Positions 6,018 to 12,166 of a stretch of DNA of 12,166 nucleotides are shown one piece after another. A program made the translations under genes and the position numbers. This stretch comes from DASQPJ01 sp036268355 (GTDB lineage: Bacteria; Actinomycetota; Actinomycetes; Sporichthyales; Sporichthyaceae). Under the pieces are notes generated by a model. The model did no database searches. It was given only the letters and a program-made list of their open reading frames with translations, and was not told the DNA's origin. The stretch spans positions 1 to 12,166 of the forward strand of contig DATAUG010000166.1 in NCBI GenBank assembly GCA_036268355.1. Direction: 5' to 3'. The number at the start of each line of letters is the position of its first letter. Position 1 is the stretch's first letter.

Positions 6018-6734
6018 TCAGGTGGCGGGGGACACCGGATCCAGTCGGTAGCCGTGCCCGCGCAACGTGGTGATGCCCGGCACCCGGGCAGGCGGGTCGG
6101 TGCGTGAGGCGGCGGCGTCCAGCCGGCGACGCACCGCCGCGATGTGTACATCCAGGGTCTTGGTCGAGCCGAACCAGTTCTCGTCCCATACGTCGGCCAT
6201 GAGCACCTCCCGGCTCAGCGCGTGGCCGGCGGCGCGGACAAGGCGGGCGAGCAGGTCGAACTCCTTGGCCCGCAGGTCGACCTCCATCCCGGCGACCGAG
6301 CAACGGCGTGCGGACGGGTCGAGCACGAGGTCGCCGTCGATGAAGACGTCCACCGGCGCGGCGGTGTCGGAGATCAGGCGGCGCAGGTGTGCCCGGACCC
6401 GGGCGGTCAGCTCGGTCATGCCGAACGGCTTGGTGATGTAGTCGTCCGCGCCTGCCTCCAGGCCGACGACCACGTCCATCTCCTCCCGCCGGGCGGTGAG
6501 CATGACTATCACGCACCCGGGTAGCTGAACCCGCAGATCGCGGCACACCTCGACCCCGTCGCGGTCGGGCAGCCCCAGGTCCAGCAGGACCAGGTCGAAC
6601 GGTGAACGCCCGGCTTCGATCAACGCGCTGCCACCGGTCCGCTGCCACATGACCTGATGGCCGTTCGCCCGCAGCGCGGCCTCGACGCGTCGGCCGATCG
6701 CCTCGTCGTCCTCAACCAGCAGCAGTCGAGCCAC
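6018..6734 (-). CDS. OmpR/PhoB-family response regulator
   Basis: A 238-residue two-component output regulator. The receiver domain (1-118) has the acidic pair Asp9/Asp10, phospho-acceptor Asp52 (LLDLGLPD), switch Thr80 (MLTAR) and Lys102 (KPF). The winged-helix DNA-binding domain (~130-235) has the RAKEFDLLARLV start, the recognition region WFGSTKTLDVHIAAVRRRLD and the terminal wing TLRGHGYRLD. The GTG at 6734 was chosen because the receiver begins there and a TANNNT -10 lies seven bases upstream. Longer upstream frames are not family-like. It is divergent from the YbhN-like gene. No kinase is adjacent; the only one in the window is at 10844 on the other strand. Targets are unknown. Confidence 0.94.
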   Translation of the reverse strand: MARLLLVEDDEAIGRRVEAALRANGHQVMWQRTGGSALIEAGRSPFDLVLLDLGLPDRDGVEVCRDLRVQLPGCVIVMLTARREEMDVVVGLEAGADDYITKPFGMTELTARVRAHLRRLISDTAAPVDVFIDGDLVLDPSARRCSVAGMEVDLRAKEFDLLARLVRAAGHALSREVLMADVWDENWFGSTKTLDVHIAAVRRRLDAAASRTDPPARVPGITTLRGHGYRLDPVSPAT

Positions 6735-6741
6735 GACGGAA

Positions 6742-6747
6742 AGACTA
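6742..6747 (-). promoter_or_regulatory. Candidate -10 element for a leaderless response-regulator mRNA
   Basis: Reading the minus strand, TAGTCT fits TANNNT and is followed by seven bases and then the GTG at 6734, with no Shine-Dalgarno between. This spacing would start the transcript at the start codon. No clear -35 hexamer is seen. Confidence 0.45.
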
Positions 6748-7011
6748 GGACGTTTCGGTGTGACGTCCGAGACAACCTCGCCACGCGAGGCGAACATACC
6801 CACGCCGCGGCCGCGGAAACTCCCGGCCGGTGCCCCGCGTCGGTACCACGGTCGGTAACAAGTGAGGGGTATTTCCGATTTGAGTGATGTCCTGCACACC
6901 CTTTCGGCTCCAGGCACGGTACGGTTTCCCGAAGTCGCGACGGACCGCAGCAGGCCCGTTGCCTGCGTGGCATTTGGTAGTGGCGACAGCAATGGTCCGA
7001 GGGACGCGTTC
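6748..7011. other. Divergent intergenic region
   Basis: About 260 bases between the response-regulator promoter and the YbhN-like gene. It contains a CCGCGGCCGCGG palindrome (6805-6816) and a small CCTCG/CGAGG hairpin (6776-6790). A possible TACGGT -10 lies at 6920-6925. I see no small gene or recognisable operator. The frame open from GTG 6862 into the YbhN-like gene lacks support as coding. Confidence 0.5.
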
Positions 7012-8025
7012 ATGGTCGATTACGCGGTACCGGCCACCCCGACGGTCAGCCGGCCGATCGCCCTTGTCGGGTCTGTGGTGGCTGCCTCCGTGGCTCTGGT
7101 CGCGTGGGCGCATCGCGCTGCCATCGACACCGCGATCAGCGGCGTGCGCGATGCCGATCGGCACTGGCTGAGCCTGGCGGCGCTGGCCGTTGTGGCGCTC
7201 TGGATCTGCGGGGCGATCACCCAGATCGGGGTGCTGCGGGAGACCCCACCTGTCGGCCGGCTGTTCGCGGTGCAGGTCGCAGCCTCGTTCATGAACAACC
7301 TGCTCCCGGCCGGCGTCGGCGGCATGGCGGTCAACGTCCGGTTCCTGCGCAAACACGGGGTCGGCACGAAGGCCGGGATGGCGGCGGTCGGGCTGAACTC
7401 CTTCGCCGGCCTGGTGGCCCACCTGACGCTGCTGCTGGCCGTGATGGTGTCGTTGCCGGGTCGGTTCCACATGATCTGGCAGACCCTGTCGACCCAGATC
7501 CATGACGCGGTGCACCACGTCATCCCGGGCCGGGGCCACGTCGCCCTGGCCTTCGGTGGCCTGGTGATGTTCGCCGCGCTGGTCGTGCGGGCCCGGCGGC
7601 GTCGCGCGGCCGATCAGGCGGGGGGAGCCGGCGCGGAGCGGCGGACGCTGCGCAACGAGATCGCCGACCTGCGTGTGGTCATGCGCAGTCCGGGCCGCGC
7701 GGCGGCGTTGTGGTTGGGCGCACTGGCAACGCCGGTGCTGCACGGGCTGATCATCTACCTGGCGCTGCGCAGCCTGGACGTCCACATCAGCGTGGTGACC
7801 GCGGTGGCGTGCTACGTGACCGTGTCGGGGTTGGCGGGGCTGGTCCCGGCGCCGGGCGGGCTCGGCACGTTCGACGTGCTGCTCGGCGGTGCACTGGTCG
7901 CGGTCGGCGTCCCGGGTCCGGGTGCGGTGGGCGCGGTCGTCGCGTACCGACTGCTGACCGTGTGGTTGCCGTTGGTCCCGGCCGGCTGCGTGTTCGCCGT
8001 GCTCATGCGCCGCGCGATCATCTGA
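7012..8025 (+). CDS. YbhN/AglD-like multi-pass membrane protein (lysylphosphatidylglycerol synthase TM region family)
   Basis: A 337-residue polytopic membrane protein with about seven or eight hydrophobic segments. Signature segments are QVAASFMNNLLPAGVGGMAVNVRFLR at ~90-115 and LVPAPGGLGTFDVLLGGALVAVGV near 280-305, typical of the UPF0104/YbhN and MprF flippase-domain family. Relatives are proposed or shown to move lipids or lipid-linked glycans across the membrane. This is the stand-alone membrane domain, without the MprF aminoacyltransferase domain. ATG 7012 has GAGGGA seven bases upstream. The 3' end overlaps the convergent PAP2-type gene by 214 bases. The neighbouring GT4, PIG-L and PAP2 genes suggest a lipid or glycolipid substrate. 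Confidence 0.85.
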   Translation: MVDYAVPATPTVSRPIALVGSVVAASVALVAWAHRAAIDTAISGVRDADRHWLSLAALAVVALWICGAITQIGVLRETPPVGRLFAVQVAASFMNNLLPAGVGGMAVNVRFLRKHGVGTKAGMAAVGLNSFAGLVAHLTLLLAVMVSLPGRFHMIWQTLSTQIHDAVHHVIPGRGHVALAFGGLVMFAALVVRARRRRAADQAGGAGAERRTLRNEIADLRVVMRSPGRAAALWLGALATPVLHGLIIYLALRSLDVHISVVTAVACYVTVSGLAGLVPAPGGLGTFDVLLGGALVAVGVPGPGAVGAVVAYRLLTVWLPLVPAGCVFAVLMRRAII

Positions 8026-8771
8026 GGCTCGCCGACGGCCGGGGTGAACCGGGCCGAGCCGGCCCATGCCACCAGCGTCAGCACCACGCCGGCCAGCACG
8101 TCCAGCACGTAGTGATTCGCGGTCGACACCACGGCGGTCGTCGTGATCAGCGGGTGCACCGTTGCGGGGACTCGCAACCAGCGGAACCGATCCAGTTCGC
8201 GGGTGGCGGCCCAGACAGCGAACGCCACCCAGGTTGCCCAGGCCAGATGCAGCGACGGCATCGCCGCGTACTGGTCGGGTTCCGGCAGCGCCGCACTCCC
8301 CCCGCCCAGCGTCAACGGGATCGTGTCGATGAACCCGGTGCCGGGAAGCAGCCGGGGCGGGCCGACCGGGTAGACCACGAACACGATCAGCCCCACGACG
8401 TTGGTCGCGACCAGCGTGTTCCGGGCCGCCCGATACATCCGCGGGGCGAACACGTAGCAGGCAACCAGCACGGTCATCGCCGTGGCGATGTGCGCCAACT
8501 GGTAGTACCAGCATTCGAACCATCGCAGCCGGTGGTGCTGCTCCAACTGGTGGTTGGCCCAGTGCTCCCAGTTCAGGCGCAGGCGCTTCTCCAGATGCAG
8601 GACGGCGAAGCCGTGGTCGATCGCCTCGGCGCGGCGGGGTGCGGCCTTCGAGCGCACCCAGTCGTAGAAGACCAGCAGCAGCACGACCACGACCAACTCG
8701 CCGGCCACGTGCGGACGCACGTGCGTGGTGACGCTGCGCCGCAGTCGGCCCACGCCCACTGCCTGCGCCAT
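7812..8771 (-). CDS. PAP2_3 (Aur1/Ipt1-like) membrane phosphatase or phosphotransferase
   Basis: A 319-residue frame whose first ~245 residues form a six-helix PAP2-type membrane enzyme. Seen in order are YPVGPPRLLP at 134-143, the catalytic-core MPSLH at 171-175, and TANHYVLD at 217-224 with the family His and Asp. The PPRLLP plus MPSLH pattern is that of the inositolphosphotransferase Aur1/Ipt1-like branch, which cleaves or transfers lipid-linked phosphate outside the membrane. ATG 8771 has GAGG six bases upstream; TTG 8783 is the alternative. Residues 249-319 are a low-complexity Thr/Ser/Pro/Ala tail that is simply antisense to the YbhN-like gene. The functional protein probably ends near 8030, and a lost stop or frameshift is likely. 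The exact substrate is unknown. Confidence 0.82.
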   Translation of the reverse strand: MAQAVGVGRLRRSVTTHVRPHVAGELVVVVLLLVFYDWVRSKAAPRRAEAIDHGFAVLHLEKRLRLNWEHWANHQLEQHHRLRWFECWYYQLAHIATAMTVLVACYVFAPRMYRAARNTLVATNVVGLIVFVVYPVGPPRLLPGTGFIDTIPLTLGGGSAALPEPDQYAAMPSLHLAWATWVAFAVWAATRELDRFRWLRVPATVHPLITTTAVVSTANHYVLDVLAGVVLTLVAWAGSARFTPAVGEPQMIARRMSTANTQPAGTNGNHTVSSRYATTAPTAPGPGTPTATSAPPSSTSNVPSPPGAGTSPANPDTVT

Positions 8772-8803
8772 CGGACGCCTCAAAAGGAACCTCGAGGGCT
8801 AGG

Positions 8804-8840
8804 CACGGCCGCACTGGGTTCGCCGCCCGGGGCGGCCGTG
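8804..8840 (-). terminator. GC-rich hairpin after the glycosyltransferase gene
   Basis: CACGGCCGC (8804-8812) and GCGGCCGTG (8832-8840) form a perfect 9-base stem around a 19-base loop that is itself GC-rich and partly self-complementary. It lies 16 bases past the glycosyltransferase stop and before the PAP2-type gene on the same strand. It could terminate or attenuate transcription between them. There is no U-tract. Confidence 0.45.
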
Positions 8841-8856
8841 GCCGGCGGTCCCATAT

Positions 8857-9996
8857 TCAGGAGACGGCCTCGAGCGCGGCGACCGGAGTCACCGCCCCGG
8901 CCAAGCGGTACAGCGACGCCGTCCGCTCCAGGACCGTGTTCCAGTCCGAGGCCGGTGGGACGGTCCGGTTGTGCGTGGCGATGCGCGCCCGCATCGCCGG
9001 GTCGGCGGCCAACGCGGCCAGCGCCGCCGCCATGTCCGCGTCGCTGTGGGCGAGTACGCCCTCCTGCCCGTCGCGGATGAACTCCGCGGTCCCGGACTCG
9101 GCGCGGGCCAACACCGGCACGCCGGCGCAGCGAGCCTCCAACGCCGCGATGCCGAAGGACTCCAGGATCGCCGGCGCCAGGAAGATGTCGGCCCGGGCCA
9201 ACGCCGTCCGCACGTCGGCCCGCGGGCGTCGCCCGGCCAGCACGACGTCCTCGGTCATCCCGTGGCGCCGCAGGAAGCGTTCCAGGTCCGAGCGCTTCGG
9301 CCCGTCCCCGATGATCATCGTGCGTAGCCGGACATCGGCGGGCAACTGCTCGCGAGCCGCCTTCAGCACCCGCAGCAGCGGCAGCCCACGTTTGCGCCCG
9401 GTCAGCCGCATCACGGCCAGCGCCACGACGTCGTCGCCGTCGCGGGGCGCCGGACGAACCCGCCAACTGGACACGTCGACACCGTTGGGCAGCACGTGCA
9501 CCTGGACCTGGGGATCCAATATTTCGCGCAGCGGACGCGCGGCCACGTCGCTGACCGCGGTCCACACCACCGGCCAGGCATGGAACCGCCAGAACGGTTG
9601 CAGGAGCCGGGCCACCGGTACGGCTGGGCCGAGGATCGAGTGCATCGTGAGGACGGTCGGGCGTTCCCCCGCCATCGAGGCCGCGGTGAACGCGAACGGC
9701 GACCACGGCGCCGCATGGACGTGAACGACGTCGAAGCGACCCGCGCGCAGCGTGGCCCGAAGGGCCTTGCGGACCTCCGGGTGGTGCCCGGGCATCGTTC
9801 CGGACTCGGCCAGCCGGCGCACCTGCACGCCCTCGCCGGAACCGCTGCGGTCCAGCGGTACGGCACCGCCCGGCGTCGCGGTGATCACGGTGACGTCGTA
9901 ACCGGCCGCAGCCTGTCGGTGCGCCAGGTCACGAACCTGCAGTTCGATGCCGCCGCATCGCGGGAGGTAGAAATCGGTGACGTGGGCAATGCGCAA
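8857..9996 (-). CDS. GT4-family glycosyltransferase
   Basis: A 379-residue retaining GT-B glycosyltransferase. The N-terminal domain opens with RIAHVTDFYLPRCGGIELQVRDLA, including the acceptor/nucleotide-binding GG. The domain linker holds HVLPNGVD, and the C-terminal nucleotide-sugar domain has VMRLTGRKR, IIGDGP and the E-x7-E motif ESFGIAALE (Glu279 and Glu287). TTG 9996 was chosen since the family starts at RIAHV. AGG sits seven bases upstream. GTG 10020 is possible and would overlap the divergent deacetylase start. The gene is only 13 bases from that divergent deacetylase. The GT4 plus PIG-L pairing recalls MshA/MshB of mycothiol synthesis, but cell-surface glycan or glycolipid synthesis is equally possible. 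Donor and acceptor are unknown. Confidence 0.9.
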   Translation of the reverse strand: MRIAHVTDFYLPRCGGIELQVRDLAHRQAAAGYDVTVITATPGGAVPLDRSGSGEGVQVRRLAESGTMPGHHPEVRKALRATLRAGRFDVVHVHAAPWSPFAFTAASMAGERPTVLTMHSILGPAVPVARLLQPFWRFHAWPVVWTAVSDVAARPLREILDPQVQVHVLPNGVDVSSWRVRPAPRDGDDVVALAVMRLTGRKRGLPLLRVLKAAREQLPADVRLRTMIIGDGPKRSDLERFLRRHGMTEDVVLAGRRPRADVRTALARADIFLAPAILESFGIAALEARCAGVPVLARAESGTAEFIRDGQEGVLAHSDADMAAALAALAADPAMRARIATHNRTVPPASDWNTVLERTASLYRLAGAVTPVAALEAVS

Positions 9997-10009
9997 GAAG
10001 GGGCCTGAC

Positions 10010-10801
10010 TTGCCGTACACCTTGGTGTCGTTCCATGCACATCCCGACGACGAGGCCCTGCTCACGGGTGGCACCCTAGCCCGCGTCTGCGCAGAGGGTC
10101 ATCGCGTGGTCCTCGTCGTGGCGACCGCCGGGGAGGCGGGACTGGCCGGACCGGCACAGGTTGGTGCCGGACTCGGAGGGATCAGGCTGGCCGAACTCGC
10201 CGCCTCGGCACGGGCGCTGGGCTGCGCTCGCGTGGAGTGCCTCGGGTATGGCGACTCCGGTTCGGACGGTTCGTTGCGACCGGGATCATTCTCCGCCGTC
10301 GACACACGTGAGGCTGCCGCGCGACTCGCCCGGATCCTCATCGAGGAGTCGGCGGACGTTCTCACAGTTTACGACCGCGCCGGTGGCTACGGACACCCGG
10401 ACCATGTAGCCGTTCATCAGGTGGGACACGCGGCGGCCCGCTCGGCAGGCACCCCGGTGGTGCTGGAGGCGACGTTGGACCGGGACGCGCTGCTGCGGCT
10501 CGTGGCCTGGGGCCGACGGTTGCGGTTGCCGTTGCGGATGCGGGCGGACGCCTACACGGCGCGGGCGGACCTCACCCATCGCATCGACGTCCGCGCGCAG
10601 CTTCCGGCGAAGCGTGCGGCCTTGGCGGCGCACGCCAGCCAGGCCTCCGGCGGGTCGTCGAGCCGGACCCTGAGGCTGCTGCTGCGGCTGCCGCGCCCGC
10701 TGTTCGCCCTGCTGCTGGGCCGGGAGTGGTTCGTCGAGGCGGGCCGTTCACCTGGGCCGTTGTGCGGCGATGTGTTCGATTCGCTGCGGCCGCGCAAGTA
10801 G
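10010..10801 (+). CDS. PIG-L/MshB-family N-acetylglucosamine deacetylase
   Basis: A 263-residue zinc-dependent deacetylase of the LmbE/PIG-L fold. AHPDDE at 10-15 supplies zinc ligands His11 and Asp14 with catalytic Asp13. GGYGHPDH at 125-132 supplies the third zinc ligand, His132. Known members remove acetate from GlcNAc linked to inositol or lipid (MshB, PIG-L). TTG 10010 was chosen because AAGGGG lies six bases upstream and LPYTLVSFHAHPDDE is the family start. Upstream ATG 9989 and GTG 9977 are weaker and would overlap the divergent glycosyltransferase. It is followed at 42 bases by the histidine kinase, probably one operon. MshB identity is unproven. The C-terminal third (~205-255) is arginine/leucine-rich and diverged. 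Confidence 0.9.
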   Translation: MPYTLVSFHAHPDDEALLTGGTLARVCAEGHRVVLVVATAGEAGLAGPAQVGAGLGGIRLAELAASARALGCARVECLGYGDSGSDGSLRPGSFSAVDTREAAARLARILIEESADVLTVYDRAGGYGHPDHVAVHQVGHAAARSAGTPVVLEATLDRDALLRLVAWGRRLRLPLRMRADAYTARADLTHRIDVRAQLPAKRAALAAHASQASGGSSSRTLRLLLRLPRPLFALLLGREWFVEAGRSPGPLCGDVFDSLRPRK

Positions 10802-10843
10802 CCTCGGCTCACCGATCTCCGCCTCCGGCATGAGGGGACAGGC

Positions 10844-12103
10844 GTGCGCCGCAAGATCCTCGGGGTTGCCGTGCTGGCCGCGGCACTGGCAGTCACCCTG
10901 TTCGGCCTGCCGCTGGCCTACGCCGTTCACCAGCTCTACCTGTACGACGAGCAGGGCGACCTGGAGCGCGCCGCACTGCGGGCCTCGGTTCGGGCGGAGG
11001 TCGACGACCCCAAAGCCACCGAGGCCGGCGGGGCCACCTCCATCGGCATCTACAACTTGGAAGGTCAGCGCACCGCCGGGGAGGGGCCGACGAGCGGCGG
11101 GGCGGATGTCACGGCTGCAATGACCAGCGGCAGTCCGTCGGAGCACACCGGTTCGACGGAGATCGTGATCGCGATCCCGCTGTTCGAGGACAACCGGGTC
11201 GCCGAGGTGGTCCGGGCGGCCGTCCCCCGCCACGAGCTGTCGACGAAAGTGCTCGGTGCATGGACGCTGCTCGGCGGGCTGGCGCTGCTGGCCGGGGTGT
11301 CCAGCTCGTTGTTCGCCGCGGGTCAGGCACGTCGCCTGGCGCGGCCGCTGACCGAACTCGAGCGGGTCGCCGAGGAACTCGGCGACGGCAACTTCGCCGT
11401 CCGGGCCGCGACCTGCGGCGTCGAGGAGATCGACCGGGCCGGTGCCGCCTTGAACCGCACCGCCGCGCGGCTGGACGACATCCTGGCTCGGGAACGCGCG
11501 TTCACCGCGGTTGCCTCGCACCAACTGCGCACGCCGCTGACCGACCTGCGGCTCGGGCTGGAGCACGCGCTGGACGGTCCGGACGACGAGTTGCGCACGG
11601 CCGCGCGGGATGCGATGTCCGGCGCGGATCGACTGGCGGCCACGATCGACGACGTGCTGACCCTGGCCCGCGGCGCCACCACCGCGGCGCCGTTGCCCAT
11701 GGGCCCGCTGCTGTCGGACCTGCGCCTGCGCTGGGCCGCGCCGTTGGAGAGCGCGGGCCGGGAGTTGCAGATCGTGGAGCGCGATCCCCCGGTTGCGATG
11801 GCCTCGGCGCCTGCGGTTCGGCAGATCCTGGACGTTCTGGTGGACAACGCGCTGCAGCACGGTCGCGGCACGGTCACGGTGACGGCGCGTGGCGCCGCGG
11901 GCGCGGTGGCCATCGACGTCGCCGACGAGGGCCAGGCGGCCGGTGCATTGGTGCCCGACGCGGCTGCGCCGTTGGACGCCCCGCGCCGGCTCGGGCTGTC
12001 GATCGCCGCCTCGCTGGCTGCGGCGCAGAACGGACGCCTCGTGCACGCCCGAACCGATCCGAACACCCGACTGACCGTGCTGCTACCCGCCGCGACGGAC
12101 TGA
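10844..12103 (+). CDS. HAMP-domain sensor histidine kinase
   Basis: A 419-residue membrane sensor kinase. Transmembrane helix 1 is at ~5-28 and an extracytoplasmic sensor at ~30-132. Helix 2 is at ~136-160, HAMP at ~161-215 (RRLARPLTELERVAEELGDGNF), and the H-box SHQLRTPL has phospho-acceptor His226. The N-box is LVDNALQHG (Asn335). The ATP-binding domain is compact, and its G-boxes depart from consensus: G1 reads DEGQA instead of D-x-G-x-G, G2 reads RRLGLS without the first glycine, and the lid between them is short. GTG 10844 has GAGGGG six bases upstream. Its partner may be the response regulator at 6018-6734, as no regulator gene is adjacent before the window ends. Confidence 0.93.
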   Translation: MRRKILGVAVLAAALAVTLFGLPLAYAVHQLYLYDEQGDLERAALRASVRAEVDDPKATEAGGATSIGIYNLEGQRTAGEGPTSGGADVTAAMTSGSPSEHTGSTEIVIAIPLFEDNRVAEVVRAAVPRHELSTKVLGAWTLLGGLALLAGVSSSLFAAGQARRLARPLTELERVAEELGDGNFAVRAATCGVEEIDRAGAALNRTAARLDDILARERAFTAVASHQLRTPLTDLRLGLEHALDGPDDELRTAARDAMSGADRLAATIDDVLTLARGATTAAPLPMGPLLSDLRLRWAAPLESAGRELQIVERDPPVAMASAPAVRQILDVLVDNALQHGRGTVTVTARGAAGAVAIDVADEGQAAGALVPDAAAPLDAPRRLGLSIAASLAAAQNGRLVHARTDPNTRLTVLLPAATD

Positions 12104-12147
12104 CCTGACCCGCCTGAGCTTGAGCCGACGACCGCGTCTTCTGGCGT

Positions 12148-12166
12148 GGGGGGGGGGGGGGGGGGG
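12148..12166. repeat. Terminal poly-G run (19 G), probable artefact
   Basis: Nineteen consecutive G end the window, after about 44 bases of ordinary sequence following the kinase stop. This is typical of a contig end built from reads with poly-G tails. It should not be read as biology. Confidence 0.85.

Noticed and set aside
7710..9080. 456-residue plus-strand frame across the YbhN-like, PAP2-type and glycosyltransferase genes
   Set aside because: It is antisense to two genes with clear catalytic motifs and in another frame of a third. Its low-complexity Arg/His/Gly/Gln composition marks it as a high-GC shadow.
10748..12046. 432-residue minus-strand frame over the histidine kinase
   Set aside because: It lies wholly antisense to a kinase with intact H-box and N-box. 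It has no recognisable domain and a shadow-like Arg/Gln/Gly composition.

Overview
This window is high-GC DNA with strong G/C bias at third codon positions, GTG/TTG starts and candidate leaderless starts. Together with an Lsr2 nucleoid protein and a FhuF-type [2Fe-2S] protein, this points to an actinobacterium. The genus cannot be told from the sequence. The left edge cuts into a gene. The right edge ends in 19 consecutive G, which looks like a contig end or read artefact. I see no transposase, CRISPR array, tRNA or rRNA.

Left part (1-2000): three transcriptional regulators. A TetR-family gene (5' partial, + strand) converges on a small MarR-like gene (- strand), and the two overlap by 93 bases. 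A second TetR gene (- strand) lies upstream of the MarR gene. The 259-base spacer between those two is almost entirely a tandem duplication of a 106/116-base element.

Second part (2000-3900): a divergent promoter region contains an iron-box-like sequence and an inverted repeat. It precedes a FhuF-like ferric-siderophore reductase-type protein and a class I SAM methyltransferase. A long perfect hairpin closes this unit.

Middle (3900-6000): a largely non-coding stretch carries two copies of a GGGGTGACACCCC palindrome. Next come a 45-codon minus-strand gene with an excellent Shine-Dalgarno, a 17-base tandem repeat, a small single-pass membrane ORF and a 360-residue protein. I read the last as a possible catalytically dead papain/C39-like protein. 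It converges on lsr2.

Right part (6000-12166): an OmpR-type response regulator (minus strand, leaderless-looking, directly upstream of lsr2) is divergent from a YbhN/AglD-like multi-pass flippase-like protein. Then come a PAP2_3-type (Aur1-like) phosphatase/phosphotransferase, a GT4 glycosyltransferase, a PIG-L/MshB-like deacetylase and a HAMP histidine kinase. The GT4, deacetylase, PAP2_3 and YbhN genes together could build or move a sugar-containing membrane lipid. The kinase and response regulator flank this group and may be a split two-component pair. Both of these ideas are inferences.
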